Positions 19,311 through 27,228 of a DNA stretch of 64,000 bases are shown here, piece by piece. The position numbers and the translations under genes are program-made. The notes beneath the pieces were generated by a model that saw only the letters and a list, made by a program, of their open reading frames with translations, was not told the origin of the DNA and ran no database searches. The stretch covers positions 72,360 to 136,359 of the forward strand of contig NZ_ATZA01000006.1 of NCBI RefSeq assembly GCF_000427965.1, read 5' to 3'. Every line of letters starts with the position of its first letter. Position 1 is the stretch's first letter. Source of the stretch: Olivibacter sitiensis DSM 17696 (GTDB lineage Bacteria; Bacteroidota; Bacteroidia; Sphingobacteriales; Sphingobacteriaceae).

Positions 19311-19352
19311 TCTCATATCTCACGTCTCATATCTCACATCTTGTATCTTAAA
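19311..19352 (+). repeat. 14-bp tandem repeat, nearly three copies
   Basis: TCTCATATCTCACG, TCTCATATCTCACA and a decayed TCTTGTATCTTAAA follow one another between the esterase and the CDF gene. The unit overlaps the expected -33 region of the downstream promoter. Confidence 0.75.
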
Positions 19353-19359
19353 TAATACC

Positions 19360-19367
19360 TATCTTTG
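19360..19367 (+). promoter_or_regulatory. -7 promoter-like box of the CDF gene
   Basis: TATCTTTG, a perfect TAnnTTTG match, 19 bases before the GTG start. A TTG at 19341-19343 lies 16 bp upstream, one short of the usual spacing. Confidence 0.45.
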
Positions 19368-19386
19368 ACCACCAAGATTTAGTGCA

Positions 19387-20370
19387 GTGAACGAAGAAAG
19401 GAAAATCATTACCTATTCCCTGATTACGGGAATAGTGCTCATGCTGGCCAAGTTTGGTGCCTACCTGCTCACGCGTTCCAATGCCATTCTTACGGACGCC
19501 ATGGAGAGCATCGTCAACGTGGTGGCTAGTAGTTTTGCCTTCTATAGCGTGTATCTTTCCTCAAGACCTAGGGACGAAAACCATCCCTATGGGCATGGCA
19601 AAGTGGAGTTTTTTTCCGTATTTCTCGAGGGCGGGCTCATAGCCATAGCTGGATTGCTTATCTTGGGTAAGGCTATCTACAACATCTTCTATCCCGAAGA
19701 ACTGCAGAGTCTGCTAGAAGGGATGGGTATCATTGCTTTCACGGGCTTGGTCAATTTCCTGTTGGGTGGTTATATGGTCAAGCGATCTAAAGTCTTGCAG
19801 TCCATTACTATCCATGCCGATGGCAAGCATCTCCAAACCGATGCCTATAGTACTGGTGGTTTATTGCTCGGTCTATTATTGCTATATGTGACCGGCTTCC
19901 ATTTCATTGACGTGCTATTGTCGCTGGGACTGGGAGGGTATATACTCTTTAGCGGCTACAAATTGTTGCGCAAGTCCATTGGCGGGCTTATGGACGAGTC
20001 CGATATCGAATTAATAGGCCAAGTGGTGGATGTGTTGAATAAGTACAAGGCCGAATGCTGGATAGACGTCCATAATTTGCGAGTCCAGCGCTATGGGCAC
20101 GATCTGCACATAGACTGCCATGTCACCTTGCCCAATTACTACGACCTGAACACGGTGCATGAGGAGATTTCGAAAATAGGCGAGCTCATGAACAAAGAGA
20201 TCAACGTGCATACCGAACTGTTTATCCATGCTGATCCCTGCGTGCCTGCCTGCTGTCATTACTGTGGCGTAGCGCATTGCCCCATACGCAGCGAAGAACG
20301 TACATTACATATCCATTGGACGCCCGAAATCGTCACCAAGAACGTGAAACATTTTGAGTCTATCGCATAG
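19387..20370 (+). CDS. Cation diffusion facilitator (CDF) metal exporter
   Basis: 327 residues, inner-membrane divalent metal (zinc, iron or manganese)/proton antiporter. Six helices with the metal-site aspartates and histidine in TM2 (LTDAMESIVN) and TM5 (HADGKHLQTDAYSTGG), HPYGHGKVEF after TM2, and a cytosolic dimer domain from about residue 215 (DVHNLRVQRYGHDLHIDCHVTLPNYY). The tail holds a cysteine cluster, HADPCVPACCHYCGVAHCPIR, four to six Cys that could bind zinc or act as a sensor. Start is GTG at 19387; the next in-frame ATG (19441) would cut into TM1. Confidence 0.92.
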   Translation: MNEERKIITYSLITGIVLMLAKFGAYLLTRSNAILTDAMESIVNVVASSFAFYSVYLSSRPRDENHPYGHGKVEFFSVFLEGGLIAIAGLLILGKAIYNIFYPEELQSLLEGMGIIAFTGLVNFLLGGYMVKRSKVLQSITIHADGKHLQTDAYSTGGLLLGLLLLYVTGFHFIDVLLSLGLGGYILFSGYKLLRKSIGGLMDESDIELIGQVVDVLNKYKAECWIDVHNLRVQRYGHDLHIDCHVTLPNYYDLNTVHEEISKIGELMNKEINVHTELFIHADPCVPACCHYCGVAHCPIRSEERTLHIHWTPEIVTKNVKHFESIA

Positions 20371-20604
20371 TTCATAACGAAGAAGAACTTCTTGTTTATC
20401 GAGATTTATAACTCTTTTGCCCTCCATTCTTTTGGCCTTTCCCTTGGCCTTGGTAATCTTTCGTTTCTAGCTCTTGACAGCCATCAGACTTTTGTTTCTC
20501 AAAAGGAGTTTTTTTTAAAAAATTGTGATTATTTGAAATAATATCAGCATTTTTACCCAAATATCGAAAAACAACGTCTTAAAGTAATAAAATCAGGACT
20601 AAAC

Positions 20605-22794
20605 ATGTCAAACCTTAGATTTAGTGCAGTGAAAGCTGCTATTTCTCGCCCAAAAACAGCTGCTCAAGAATTTGCAGTAGAAAAAGCGTCCTCTTTTTTC
20701 GCGAAAAATGTATTTACTATCGCAAAGATGAAGGACTACATGCCCAAAAACGTTTATCAAGAATTGTTGGATGTGATTGATGCTGGTGAGGCCATTGATT
20801 TGGATCTTGCCGAACACGTGTCACAGGCCATGAAAAGTTGGGCTATCAGTAACGGTGCTACCCACTATACCCATTGGTTTCAGCCATTGACCGGTGCTAC
20901 GGCGGAAAAGCACGATGCTTTCTTCGAGCCGGGGGCAGACGGGGTTGCAATAGAAAAATTTACTGCCGGAGCTTTAGTGCAACAAGAACCAGATGCTTCT
21001 AGTTTCCCTAATGGAGGTATCAGGAACACGTTTGAAGCTAGAGGTTACACGGGGTGGGATCCTTCTTCTCCTGCTTTCCTCTATGAGACGGGAGCCGGCA
21101 AAACCCTGTGTATTCCTACGGTTTTCCTTTCCTATACAGGGGAGGCGCTTGACTACAAGGCACCACTGTTGAAGACACTGAACGCCCTGGACAAGGCAGC
21201 GGTAGATGTGGCCAATTATTTTGATAAGAGCATTACCAAGGTCTTTGCGTCATTGGGTATCGAGCAAGAGTACTTCTTGGTAGATCTGGCATTGTACAAT
21301 GCTCGTCCAGATCTTCAGATCACGGGTCGTACCCTCTTCGGTCATATGGCCGCCAAGGGACAACAACTGGAAGATCATTATTTTGGCGCCATTCCGGAGC
21401 GTGTATTAGCCTTTATGTCTGATCTGGAAGTGGAAGCATTAAAGCTGGGCATTCCCTTGAAGACCCGTCACAACGAGGTAGCCCCCTCGCAATTTGAATG
21501 TGCACCTATGTTTGAGGAAATCAACTTGGCCATAGATCATAACCAATTGTTGATGAACCTCATGGAGCAGGTAGCGCTGCGTCACAACTTCAAGGTGCTA
21601 CTGCACGAAAAGCCTTATGCCGACATCAATGGTTCAGGTAAGCACAACAACTGGTCATTGATTACCAACACGGGAGTCAACCTTTTGTCTCCGGGGAAAA
21701 CGCCCAAAAACAATTTGATGTTCTTGACATTCTTCGTCAATACCATCCGTGCCGTATACGAGCACGCGGATTTGCTGCGTGCATCTATTGCTACTGCGAG
21801 CAATGACCATCGTCTTGGTGCCAACGAGGCGCCGCCAGCTATCATCTCCATTTTCTTGGGAAGCCAGTTGAATGACGTGTTAGATGAAATAGAAACGGCA
21901 AGAGTGGCCAAAAAGGTGAAGGCAGAAACACAATTGTGGCATGGTATCCCCAAGATTCCTACCCTGCAGTTGGACAATACAGACCGTAACCGTACCTCGC
22001 CATTTGCCTTTACCGGCAATAAGTTTGAGTTCCGTGCGGTAGGTTCTTCTGCCAACTCGGCTAGCCCCATGACCGTGCTCAATGCCATCGTAGCCGAGCA
22101 GTTGATCAAGTTTAAGACAGAGGTAGACAAGCAAATCAAAAAAGGGACTAAGAAAGATTTGGCGCTTCTAAATGTCGTGCGCAAATATATTAAAGAGTCC
22201 AAGGCCATCCGTTTTGAAGGCAATGGCTACAGCCAAGAGTGGGAAGAGGAAGCAGCTAAACGCGGTCTTTCCAACATTAAGACTACGCCTAAGGCTTTGG
22301 ATGTATATGTTTCCGAAAAAACCGAGGATATGTTTGCCGAGCTAGGCATCATGAGCAAGCGCGAAGGTGAAGCACGCCATGAAATTCTCTTGGAAAACTA
22401 TTACAAGAAAATCCAGATTGAGGCACGTGTATACGGAGAGTTGGTGAATAGTGTCATTGCTCCGGCAGCATTTACCTATCAGAACCAGCTGATAGAGAAT
22501 GTGAAAGGCCTAAAAGACTTAGGTTTGAAAGGCACGGCCTACAATGCACAAATCGACCTCATTGAACGTATCTCTAGGCATGTGAACGAAATACTGGAAA
22601 ATGCGGAGGCCATGCGCCAAGAACGCAAGAAAGCCAATATACTGGAGGATACACGCGAGAAAGCCATCGCATACGATGAAAAAGTGAAGCCCTATTTTGA
22701 CAAAATTCGCTATCATATTAACAAGGTGGAGCAGATCGTAGACGACAGCAAATGGCCTTTGCCTAAATTGCGCGAGTTGTTGTTCGTGCGCTGA
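20605..22794 (+). CDS. glnN: Glutamine synthetase type III
   Basis: 729 residues, the size of GSIII, which makes glutamine from glutamate, ammonia and ATP as a double-ring dodecamer and is the main form in Bacteroidota. Signature stretches: THYTHWFQPLTGATAEKHDAF, the glutamate/metal region GIEQEYFLVD, RHNEVAPSQFECAP, NGSGKHNNWSL and NEAPPAIISIFLG, and the long C-terminal helical part special to type III. Upstream 20371-20604 has a small AAGAAG-AA-CTTCTT hairpin after the CDF gene and no clear promoter match. A strong terminator follows. Confidence 0.97.
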   Translation: MSNLRFSAVKAAISRPKTAAQEFAVEKASSFFAKNVFTIAKMKDYMPKNVYQELLDVIDAGEAIDLDLAEHVSQAMKSWAISNGATHYTHWFQPLTGATAEKHDAFFEPGADGVAIEKFTAGALVQQEPDASSFPNGGIRNTFEARGYTGWDPSSPAFLYETGAGKTLCIPTVFLSYTGEALDYKAPLLKTLNALDKAAVDVANYFDKSITKVFASLGIEQEYFLVDLALYNARPDLQITGRTLFGHMAAKGQQLEDHYFGAIPERVLAFMSDLEVEALKLGIPLKTRHNEVAPSQFECAPMFEEINLAIDHNQLLMNLMEQVALRHNFKVLLHEKPYADINGSGKHNNWSLITNTGVNLLSPGKTPKNNLMFLTFFVNTIRAVYEHADLLRASIATASNDHRLGANEAPPAIISIFLGSQLNDVLDEIETARVAKKVKAETQLWHGIPKIPTLQLDNTDRNRTSPFAFTGNKFEFRAVGSSANSASPMTVLNAIVAEQLIKFKTEVDKQIKKGTKKDLALLNVVRKYIKESKAIRFEGNGYSQEWEEEAAKRGLSNIKTTPKALDVYVSEKTEDMFAELGIMSKREGEARHEILLENYYKKIQIEARVYGELVNSVIAPAAFTYQNQLIENVKGLKDLGLKGTAYNAQIDLIERISRHVNEILENAEAMRQERKKANILEDTREKAIAYDEKVKPYFDKIRYHINKVEQIVDDSKWPLPKLRELLFVR

Positions 22795-22841
22795 ACAGCA
22801 AAATCTGCTACATAACACTTTTATAAAGGTTGAACACGAAG

Positions 22842-22873
22842 TCCCCTAGCCCTCAGTAGCTGGGGGATTTTTT
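22842..22873 (+). terminator. Rho-independent terminator of glnN
   Basis: Nine-bp stem TCCCCTAGC / GCTGGGGGA (one T-G pair), 8-nt loop, then TTTTTT. Confidence 0.88.
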
Positions 22874-22898
22874 GTTTTTTAATCTTTGAGCTTTGGTC

Positions 22899-22928
22899 TT
22901 GAGTCTCTAATCTTTTATTCTTATTTTG
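22899..22928 (+). promoter_or_regulatory. Promoter-like pair before second DUF423 gene
   Basis: TTG at 22899-22901, 19-bp spacer, TTATTTTG at 22921-22928 (7 of 8 consensus positions), ending 5 bases before the ATG at 22934. Confidence 0.4.
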
Positions 22929-22933
22929 GGCAA

Positions 22934-23308
22934 ATGAAAGAAACCATCTTAGTTATCGGGGCTTTTTATGGCGCCAGTGCCGTTATGCTGGGGGCGTTTG
23001 GAGCGCATGCCTTTAAGAAAATCCTTTCTGAGGAGCGATTGTCCAGTTTCGAGACGGGAGTACGTTATCAAATGTACCACGCCCTTTTACTGCTGGTCAT
23101 TGGACTGCTGGCCCACACAGATAGCGGCAATTACGACAAGGTCGCATGGTGCGTTATCATCGGCACGGCACTTTTCTCCTTTAGTATTTATTTTCTTTCC
23201 TTTAAAGATTATTGGAAAATCAATCTTCGTTTTCTAGGGCCTGTTACGCCCATTGGCGGACTCTTCTTGGTAGCAGGCTGGGTTCTGCTCTTGTTAAAAT
23301 TCATTTAG
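22934..23308 (+). CDS. DUF423 family small membrane protein (copy 2)
   Basis: 124 residues, four helices, with FYGASAVMLGAFGAHAF, RYQMYHALLLLVIGLLA and FLGPVTPIGGLFLVAGW. It is clearly homologous to the protein at 2358-2744 but diverged. An upstream TTG would extend it into the glnN terminator region and is rejected. Function unknown for the family. It lies between glnN and purM with its own likely promoter. Confidence 0.88.
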   Translation: MKETILVIGAFYGASAVMLGAFGAHAFKKILSEERLSSFETGVRYQMYHALLLLVIGLLAHTDSGNYDKVAWCVIIGTALFSFSIYFLSFKDYWKINLRFLGPVTPIGGLFLVAGWVLLLLKFI

Positions 23309-23356
23309 CTATTAGCCATTGATCATTAACCACTAACAACTAACTATTAACAATTG
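23306..23356 (+). repeat. Degenerate low-complexity spacer (ATTAAC/CTAAC repeats)
   Basis: A run of near repeats of the form attagcc, attaacc, actaac, aactaac, tattaac fills the gap between the DUF423 stop and the purM promoter. No coding capacity. Confidence 0.55.
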
Positions 23357-23384
23357 CATACAAGAGCAATTTTATCTAAGTTTG
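23354..23384 (+). promoter_or_regulatory. Promoter of purM (TTG-N20-TAAGTTTG)
   Basis: TTG at 23354-23356 and TAAGTTTG at 23377-23384 with a 20-bp spacer, a full consensus match. The box ends 7 bases before the purM ATG, predicting a very short or absent 5' leader. Confidence 0.6.
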
Positions 23385-23391
23385 CGCCAAG

Positions 23392-24570
23392 ATGTCGGAT
23401 TTCAAATACAATCAGCGCGGAGTATCCGCTGGCAAGGAAGATGTGCACAATGCTATCAAAAATATCGATAAGGGGATTTTTCCACAGGCATTTTGTAAAG
23501 TTATTCCCGATATATTGGGGGGCGATGAGGCTTGGTGCAACATTATGCATGCCGATGGAGCTGGCACCAAATCTTCCCTAGCTTATTTGTACTGGAAGGA
23601 AACCGGCGATATCTCCGTTTGGAAAGGGATTGCCCAGGATGCTATCATCATGAACATCGATGACCTGCTTTGCGTGGGCGCTTTGGACAATATCCTGTTG
23701 AGCTCCACCATTGGCAGAAACAAGAACCTCATTCCGGGAGAAGTCATCTCCGAGATCATAAACGGTACGGAGGAGATATTGGCCGATTTGCGTAATTTGG
23801 GCATCGGTATCTACTCCACGGGTGGCGAAACGGCCGATGTAGGTGATTTGGTACGTACCATCATAGTAGATAGTACCGTCACATGCCGTATGAAGCGGAG
23901 TGATGTTCTAAGCAATGACCGTATAGTAGCGGGTGATGTGATTGTTGGTTTGTCTTCCTACGGGCGGGCAAGCTACGAAAAGGAATACAATGGCGGCATG
24001 GGCTCCAATGGACTGACATCTGCCCGACACGATGTGTTTAATAAGGTACTTGCTGAGCACTATCCCGAAAGCTATGACCCTGCTGTGCCTTATGAACTGG
24101 TTTTTGCTGGTAGCAAGGCATTGACTGACAAAGTGAAAGTAGAAACAGGCGAGGAGATAGATGCAGGCAAGCTGGTGCTATCGCCCACACGTACCTACGC
24201 ACCTGTCATTAAACAAGTATTGGATAAATATCGTTCCCGTATTCACGGGATGGTGCACTGTAGCGGCGGAGCACAAACCAAGGTGTTGCATTTTATAGAT
24301 GGGCTGCATGTTATTAAGGACGACCTCTTTCCGATTCCCCCCTTGTTTAAGCTCATTCAACAGGAATCTGGAACAGATTGGCAGGAAATGTACAAGGTAT
24401 TCAATATGGGGCATCGCATGGAACTGTATGTGCCCGAGGAACTGGCCGACGATATCATCGCCATTTCCAGGTCTTTCGATATAGATGCCCGAATAGTAGG
24501 CAGGGTAGAGGCGGCAGAAAAAAAGCAGGTGACTATCGAATCGCCTTATGGAACTTTTGTGTATCATTAG
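23392..24570 (+). CDS. purM: Phosphoribosylformylglycinamidine cyclo-ligase (AIR synthetase)
   Basis: 392 residues, ATP-dependent closure of the imidazole ring in purine synthesis. The PurM layout is visible: N-terminal YNQRGVSAGKEDVHNAI, the substrate/ATP-binding HADGAGTKSSLAYLYW, MNIDDLLCVGA, STGGETADVGDLVRT, GDVIVGLSSYGRASYE, and the C-terminal GMVHCSGGAQTKVLHF and VFNMGHRMELYV. It is somewhat longer than the E. coli form (about 345), as is usual in Bacteroidota. No other pur genes are adjacent. Confidence 0.95.
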   Translation: MSDFKYNQRGVSAGKEDVHNAIKNIDKGIFPQAFCKVIPDILGGDEAWCNIMHADGAGTKSSLAYLYWKETGDISVWKGIAQDAIIMNIDDLLCVGALDNILLSSTIGRNKNLIPGEVISEIINGTEEILADLRNLGIGIYSTGGETADVGDLVRTIIVDSTVTCRMKRSDVLSNDRIVAGDVIVGLSSYGRASYEKEYNGGMGSNGLTSARHDVFNKVLAEHYPESYDPAVPYELVFAGSKALTDKVKVETGEEIDAGKLVLSPTRTYAPVIKQVLDKYRSRIHGMVHCSGGAQTKVLHFIDGLHVIKDDLFPIPPLFKLIQQESGTDWQEMYKVFNMGHRMELYVPEELADDIIAISRSFDIDARIVGRVEAAEKKQVTIESPYGTFVYH

Positions 24571-24676
24571 TAATTAGTCTTTAGATATCAGGGGACATAT
24601 ATTAGACTGAGTCAGGCAGCAATGCGGCGCTTGTTTTGATCCATAAATTAATCATTAACCATTCAAGAACCATTAA

Positions 24677-25120
24677 TTGAAGACCATTGGCTGGAAAGAA
24701 ACCCTGGAGCTGGTGACCTTAAACGTACCAGAAGTACAGGCCAAAGTAGATACAGGCGCCAAGACCTCTGTCCTGCATTGCGTCCATATAGAAGATTTTA
24801 GGGACAAAGGGGCGCACTATGTTCGTTTTGTGCCTTTTGGTCATGAGCACACTCCGACGAATAAGCAAGACAGCTTTATCCTACCCTGTAAAAAGCAAAT
24901 GACGATCAAGAACTCTTTCGGTCAGGAAGAATGTCGATTTGTAGTAACCATACAAGTAAAATTATTTGAACAGGAATATGAGATGGAGCTTTCGCTACGC
25001 GATAGGTCCAAAATGGAATATCCCATGCTGATAGGTCGAAACTTTATCAGGGGAAAATTCTTGGTAGATGTTTCCAGATCCAATCTTTCCAAAAAGCATA
25101 TCTCTAAAGAAAATAGTTAA
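24677..25120 (+). CDS. rimB: RimB-like retropepsin-type protease (Zn_protease family)
   Basis: 147 residues. This family (formerly ATP-dependent zinc protease) has a retropepsin fold; in Pseudomonas RimB works with RimK to control ribosomal protein S6 modification. The catalytic DTG triad is in VDTGAKTSVLH (residues about 23-33) and the second half carries SLRDRSKMEYPMLIGRNFI. The start is a TTG at 24677: the preceding in-frame codon is a stop (TAA 24674-24676) and the next ATG lies after the active site. The next gene is rimK, 243 bp away across a structured spacer. Confidence 0.88.
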   Translation: MKTIGWKETLELVTLNVPEVQAKVDTGAKTSVLHCVHIEDFRDKGAHYVRFVPFGHEHTPTNKQDSFILPCKKQMTIKNSFGQEECRFVVTIQVKLFEQEYEMELSLRDRSKMEYPMLIGRNFIRGKFLVDVSRSNLSKKHISKENS

Positions 25121-25254
25121 CGAAATAATAATAGGAGATCTATTGTAAAACCAATTATATAAGCCCAATTTTACTTGGCTTTATCGTATTTGCGATCCTT
25201 AATGGAGATACGGGCATGTATTTTGCATCTCATAGATAGGTCATTCTTTTCCAT

Positions 25255-25339
25255 ATGAAACCTGCATAAGTTGCCGCTTACGGAAAGCGATGAATAAAGA
25301 ACAACTTATGTCCGCCTGCGGTAAGCAGGTAAGTTTCAT
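25255..25339 (+). ncRNA. Multi-hairpin element between rimB and rimK
   Basis: Nested perfect stems: P1 ATGAAAC (25255-25261)/GTTTCAT (25333-25339); P2 CATAAGTTG (25265-25273)/CAACTTATG (25302-25310); P3 CGCTT (25275-25279)/AAGCG (25285-25289) inside P2; P4 CCTGC (25315-25319)/GCAGG (25325-25329). A second CCTGC (25261-25265) can compete for the same GCAGG, so two folds are possible. It ends 24 bp before the rimK ATG. It may be a structured leader of rimK or a dispersed palindromic repeat; sequence alone does not decide. Confidence 0.55.
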
Positions 25340-25363
25340 TGCTAAAAAAAATAAATTATTCGA

Positions 25364-26299
25364 ATGAAAATAGCGGTATTATCTACCAATAAAAATCTTT
25401 ATTCTACCCGTCGGTTGGTGGAGGCGGCACAGCAGCGTGGGCATCAATGTTTCGTGCTGGATCACAGACAGTGTTATGTAGGCATTCGTCAAGGAAAGCC
25501 GAGTATACATTATAAAGGACATGATGTGTCCGATATTGATGCCATTATACCACGCATTGGAGCTTCGGTTACCTTTTATGGCTCGGCCATTGTGCGTCAA
25601 TTTGAGTTGATGGGGGTGGTTTCTGCCAATCCCAGCCAAGCCATTACGCGCTCGCGCGACAAGCTACGCTGCATGCAGATCCTTTCGGGGGCAGGTATAG
25701 GTTTGCCCATAACGGGTTTTGCGCGGCATACGAGCGATGTGGACGATCTGGTGACCATGGTGGGGGGCGTACCTTTGGTCATCAAAGTGCTGGAAGGAAC
25801 GCAGGGCATCGGGGTCGTGTTGGCGGAAACCAAGAAAGCCGCTAGTTCGGTTATCGAGGCATTTTACGGCATGGGAAAAAATATCCTGATCCAGGAGTAT
25901 ATTAAAGAGTCCAAGGGCTGTGATATCCGGGCCTTTGTGGTAGGGGGTAAGGTGGTTGGAGCGATGAAGCGCGTGGCCAAGGAAGGTGAGTTTCGTTCCA
26001 ACCTGCACCGTGGTGGCTCCGCCGAAATCATTAAGTTGAGCAAAGAAGAAAAAGAGACGGCATTAAGGGCGGCGGCTGAATTGGGACTCACGGTATGTGG
26101 TGTGGATATGTTGCAGTCGGATCGTGGCCCCTTGGTATTGGAGGTCAACTCTTCTCCCGGTTTGGAAGGAATAGAAAAGGCAACGGAAAAAGACATTGCC
26201 TCCAAAGTGATTGAATATTTGGAAAGGCAGGTGGAGGAAAAAAACAGGGCGCAGGCCAAACCTCTCAAGAAGAAAAAGAAACCCGTGCCCAGTCTGTAG
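25364..26299 (+). CDS. rimK: RimK-family alpha-L-glutamate ligase (ATP-grasp)
   Basis: 311 residues, close to E. coli RimK, which adds glutamates to the C-terminus of ribosomal protein S6. The N-terminal pre-ATP-grasp domain ([21 protein letters not shown]), [30 protein letters not shown], the ATP-grasp lysine in [40 protein letters not shown] and metal ligands in VCGVDMLQS and [13 protein letters not shown] are all visible. The C-terminus has an extra basic tail ([13 protein letters not shown]) not seen in the E. coli enzyme as I recall it. With rimB it forms the core of a ribosome-modification module; no rimA is nearby. Confidence 0.93.
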   Translation: MKIAVLSTNKNLYSTRRLVEAAQQRGHQCFVLDHRQCYVGIRQGKPSIHYKGHDVSDIDAIIPRIGASVTFYGSAIVRQFELMGVVSANPSQAITRSRDKLRCMQILSGAGIGLPITGFARHTSDVDDLVTMVGGVPLVIKVLEGTQGIGVVLAETKKAASSVIEAFYGMGKNILIQEYIKESKGCDIRAFVVGGKVVGAMKRVAKEGEFRSNLHRGGSAEIIKLSKEEKETALRAAAELGLTVCGVDMLQSDRGPLVLEVNSSPGLEGIEKATEKDIASKVIEYLERQVEEKNRAQAKPLKKKKKPVPSL

Positions 26300-26326
26300 G
26301 GACGCAAGATGTTGCACTTTTACTTT
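26296..26326 (+). repeat. Degenerate copy of the GTAGGGACG palindromic element
   Basis: GTAGGGACGCAAGATGTTGC starts in the last codons of rimK (its TAG stop is 26297-26299) and would pair with CGTCCCTAC, but the right arm is replaced by ACTTTTAC. The GTAGGGACG arm is shared with the intact hairpin at 6878-6910, also overlapping a stop codon. Confidence 0.45.
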
Positions 26327-26856
26327 CCTTGTCCTAGATACTCCATGAGGCTGATGATGCGGTCTTCGTTTTTGGTTGAAAAATTGAATACCTGCCAAAA
26401 GTTCCTATTTCGGAAATTGATGATGATTTCGCCATCCAAAGGGATGGCATAAACACTGATTGGGTTGTTCCAGCGGCGATTGTTCTGGTATTGCGTATAC
26501 AGTATGGGTTGATTTGGAGACTGGTAGGTGGGCAGGCGAAAATGGGAAAAAGTGTCGCGAATGATTTTCTCATTACTGGCTTTTGCATAGTGCGTGGTGA
26601 TGCCAAAGAAAGATAATCTTTTATGGAGGTCATAGATAAGCTTGGCCATAACGGCCATGAATACAATGATGAAAAAAGCTAGCCAAGCTTGGCTATGTTT
26701 GGAATCGCGGACGACGCCATAATTCACGAAGCCTAGGAGCAATAGCATGACACCTTGATAGATAACGGGGTGCAAGTCCTGAAAGCTAACCTTATGGCGT
26801 CCATATTTTAGGATATGCGCTAAATTGACGTCGTCGGTTTCCTTGTGTTTTGCCAT
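26320..26856 (-). CDS. Hypothetical membrane protein with two helices
   Basis: 178 residues. A charged N-terminus (MAKHKETDDVNLAHILKYG) precedes two helices, about residues 32-49 (YQGVMLLLLGFVNYGVV) and 56-74 (AWLAFFIIVFMAVMAKLIY), then a soluble domain of about 100 residues with ILYTQYQNNRRWNNPISVYAI, GEIIINFRNRNFW and a C-terminal EDRIISLMEYL. I do not recognise a family. It lies 26 bp downstream of the small membrane gene at 26883 on the same strand and convergent with rimK. Confidence 0.7.
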   Translation of the reverse strand: MAKHKETDDVNLAHILKYGRHKVSFQDLHPVIYQGVMLLLLGFVNYGVVRDSKHSQAWLAFFIIVFMAVMAKLIYDLHKRLSFFGITTHYAKASNEKIIRDTFSHFRLPTYQSPNQPILYTQYQNNRRWNNPISVYAIPLDGEIIINFRNRNFWQVFNFSTKNEDRIISLMEYLGQGK

Positions 26857-26882
26857 TGGAAGAAATCTTTCCGTCTGAAGAG

Positions 26883-27101
26883 CTACAATATGTCCTTGTC
26901 TTTGTTCCGTTTCTTGCCTAGAAGGAACCTCGCGGTACTGGCCAGAAGGACGAAAGCAATGCCGACATAGGCCAAGGCCGTGGGAATCAGAGCGCTATTG
27001 CTCAGGATGCAATAGACAAAGAAAATTAAGGCGGCTATGGCCATAACCACATCTACTTTGCCTGGTCTTGAAATATGGGGTCTATTGATAATCGTGTTCA
27101 T
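26883..27101 (-). CDS. Small membrane protein, two helices
   Basis: 72 residues: polar N-terminus, helices VDVVMAIAALIFFVYCILS and ALIPTALAYVGIAFVLLASTARFLL, then a strongly basic tail KKRNKDKDIL that should face the cytoplasm. No family recognised. Proximity and strand suggest one operon with the protein at 26320. Confidence 0.6.
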   Translation of the reverse strand: MNTIINRPHISRPGKVDVVMAIAALIFFVYCILSNSALIPTALAYVGIAFVLLASTARFLLGKKRNKDKDIL

Positions 27102-27228
27102 GCGACATATACTTTATTTCAAATGCATAAAATTAACGATTAATTTTTATTGCGGCAAATGAAAGGATTGGCGGATGATAAAACGGCAAGCTGTCTTGTG
27201 CCCCGATAGACAAAGGCCTCATGTTAGT

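Noticed and set aside
19311-19352. Tandem repeat considered as a CRISPR remnant
   Set aside because: Unit is 14 bp without spacers, and there are no cas genes in the window.
20371-20604. Search for tRNA or small RNA genes in this and other intergenic gaps
   Set aside because: No cloverleaf or T-loop GGTTCGA-type sequence was found in any gap; only short hairpins.
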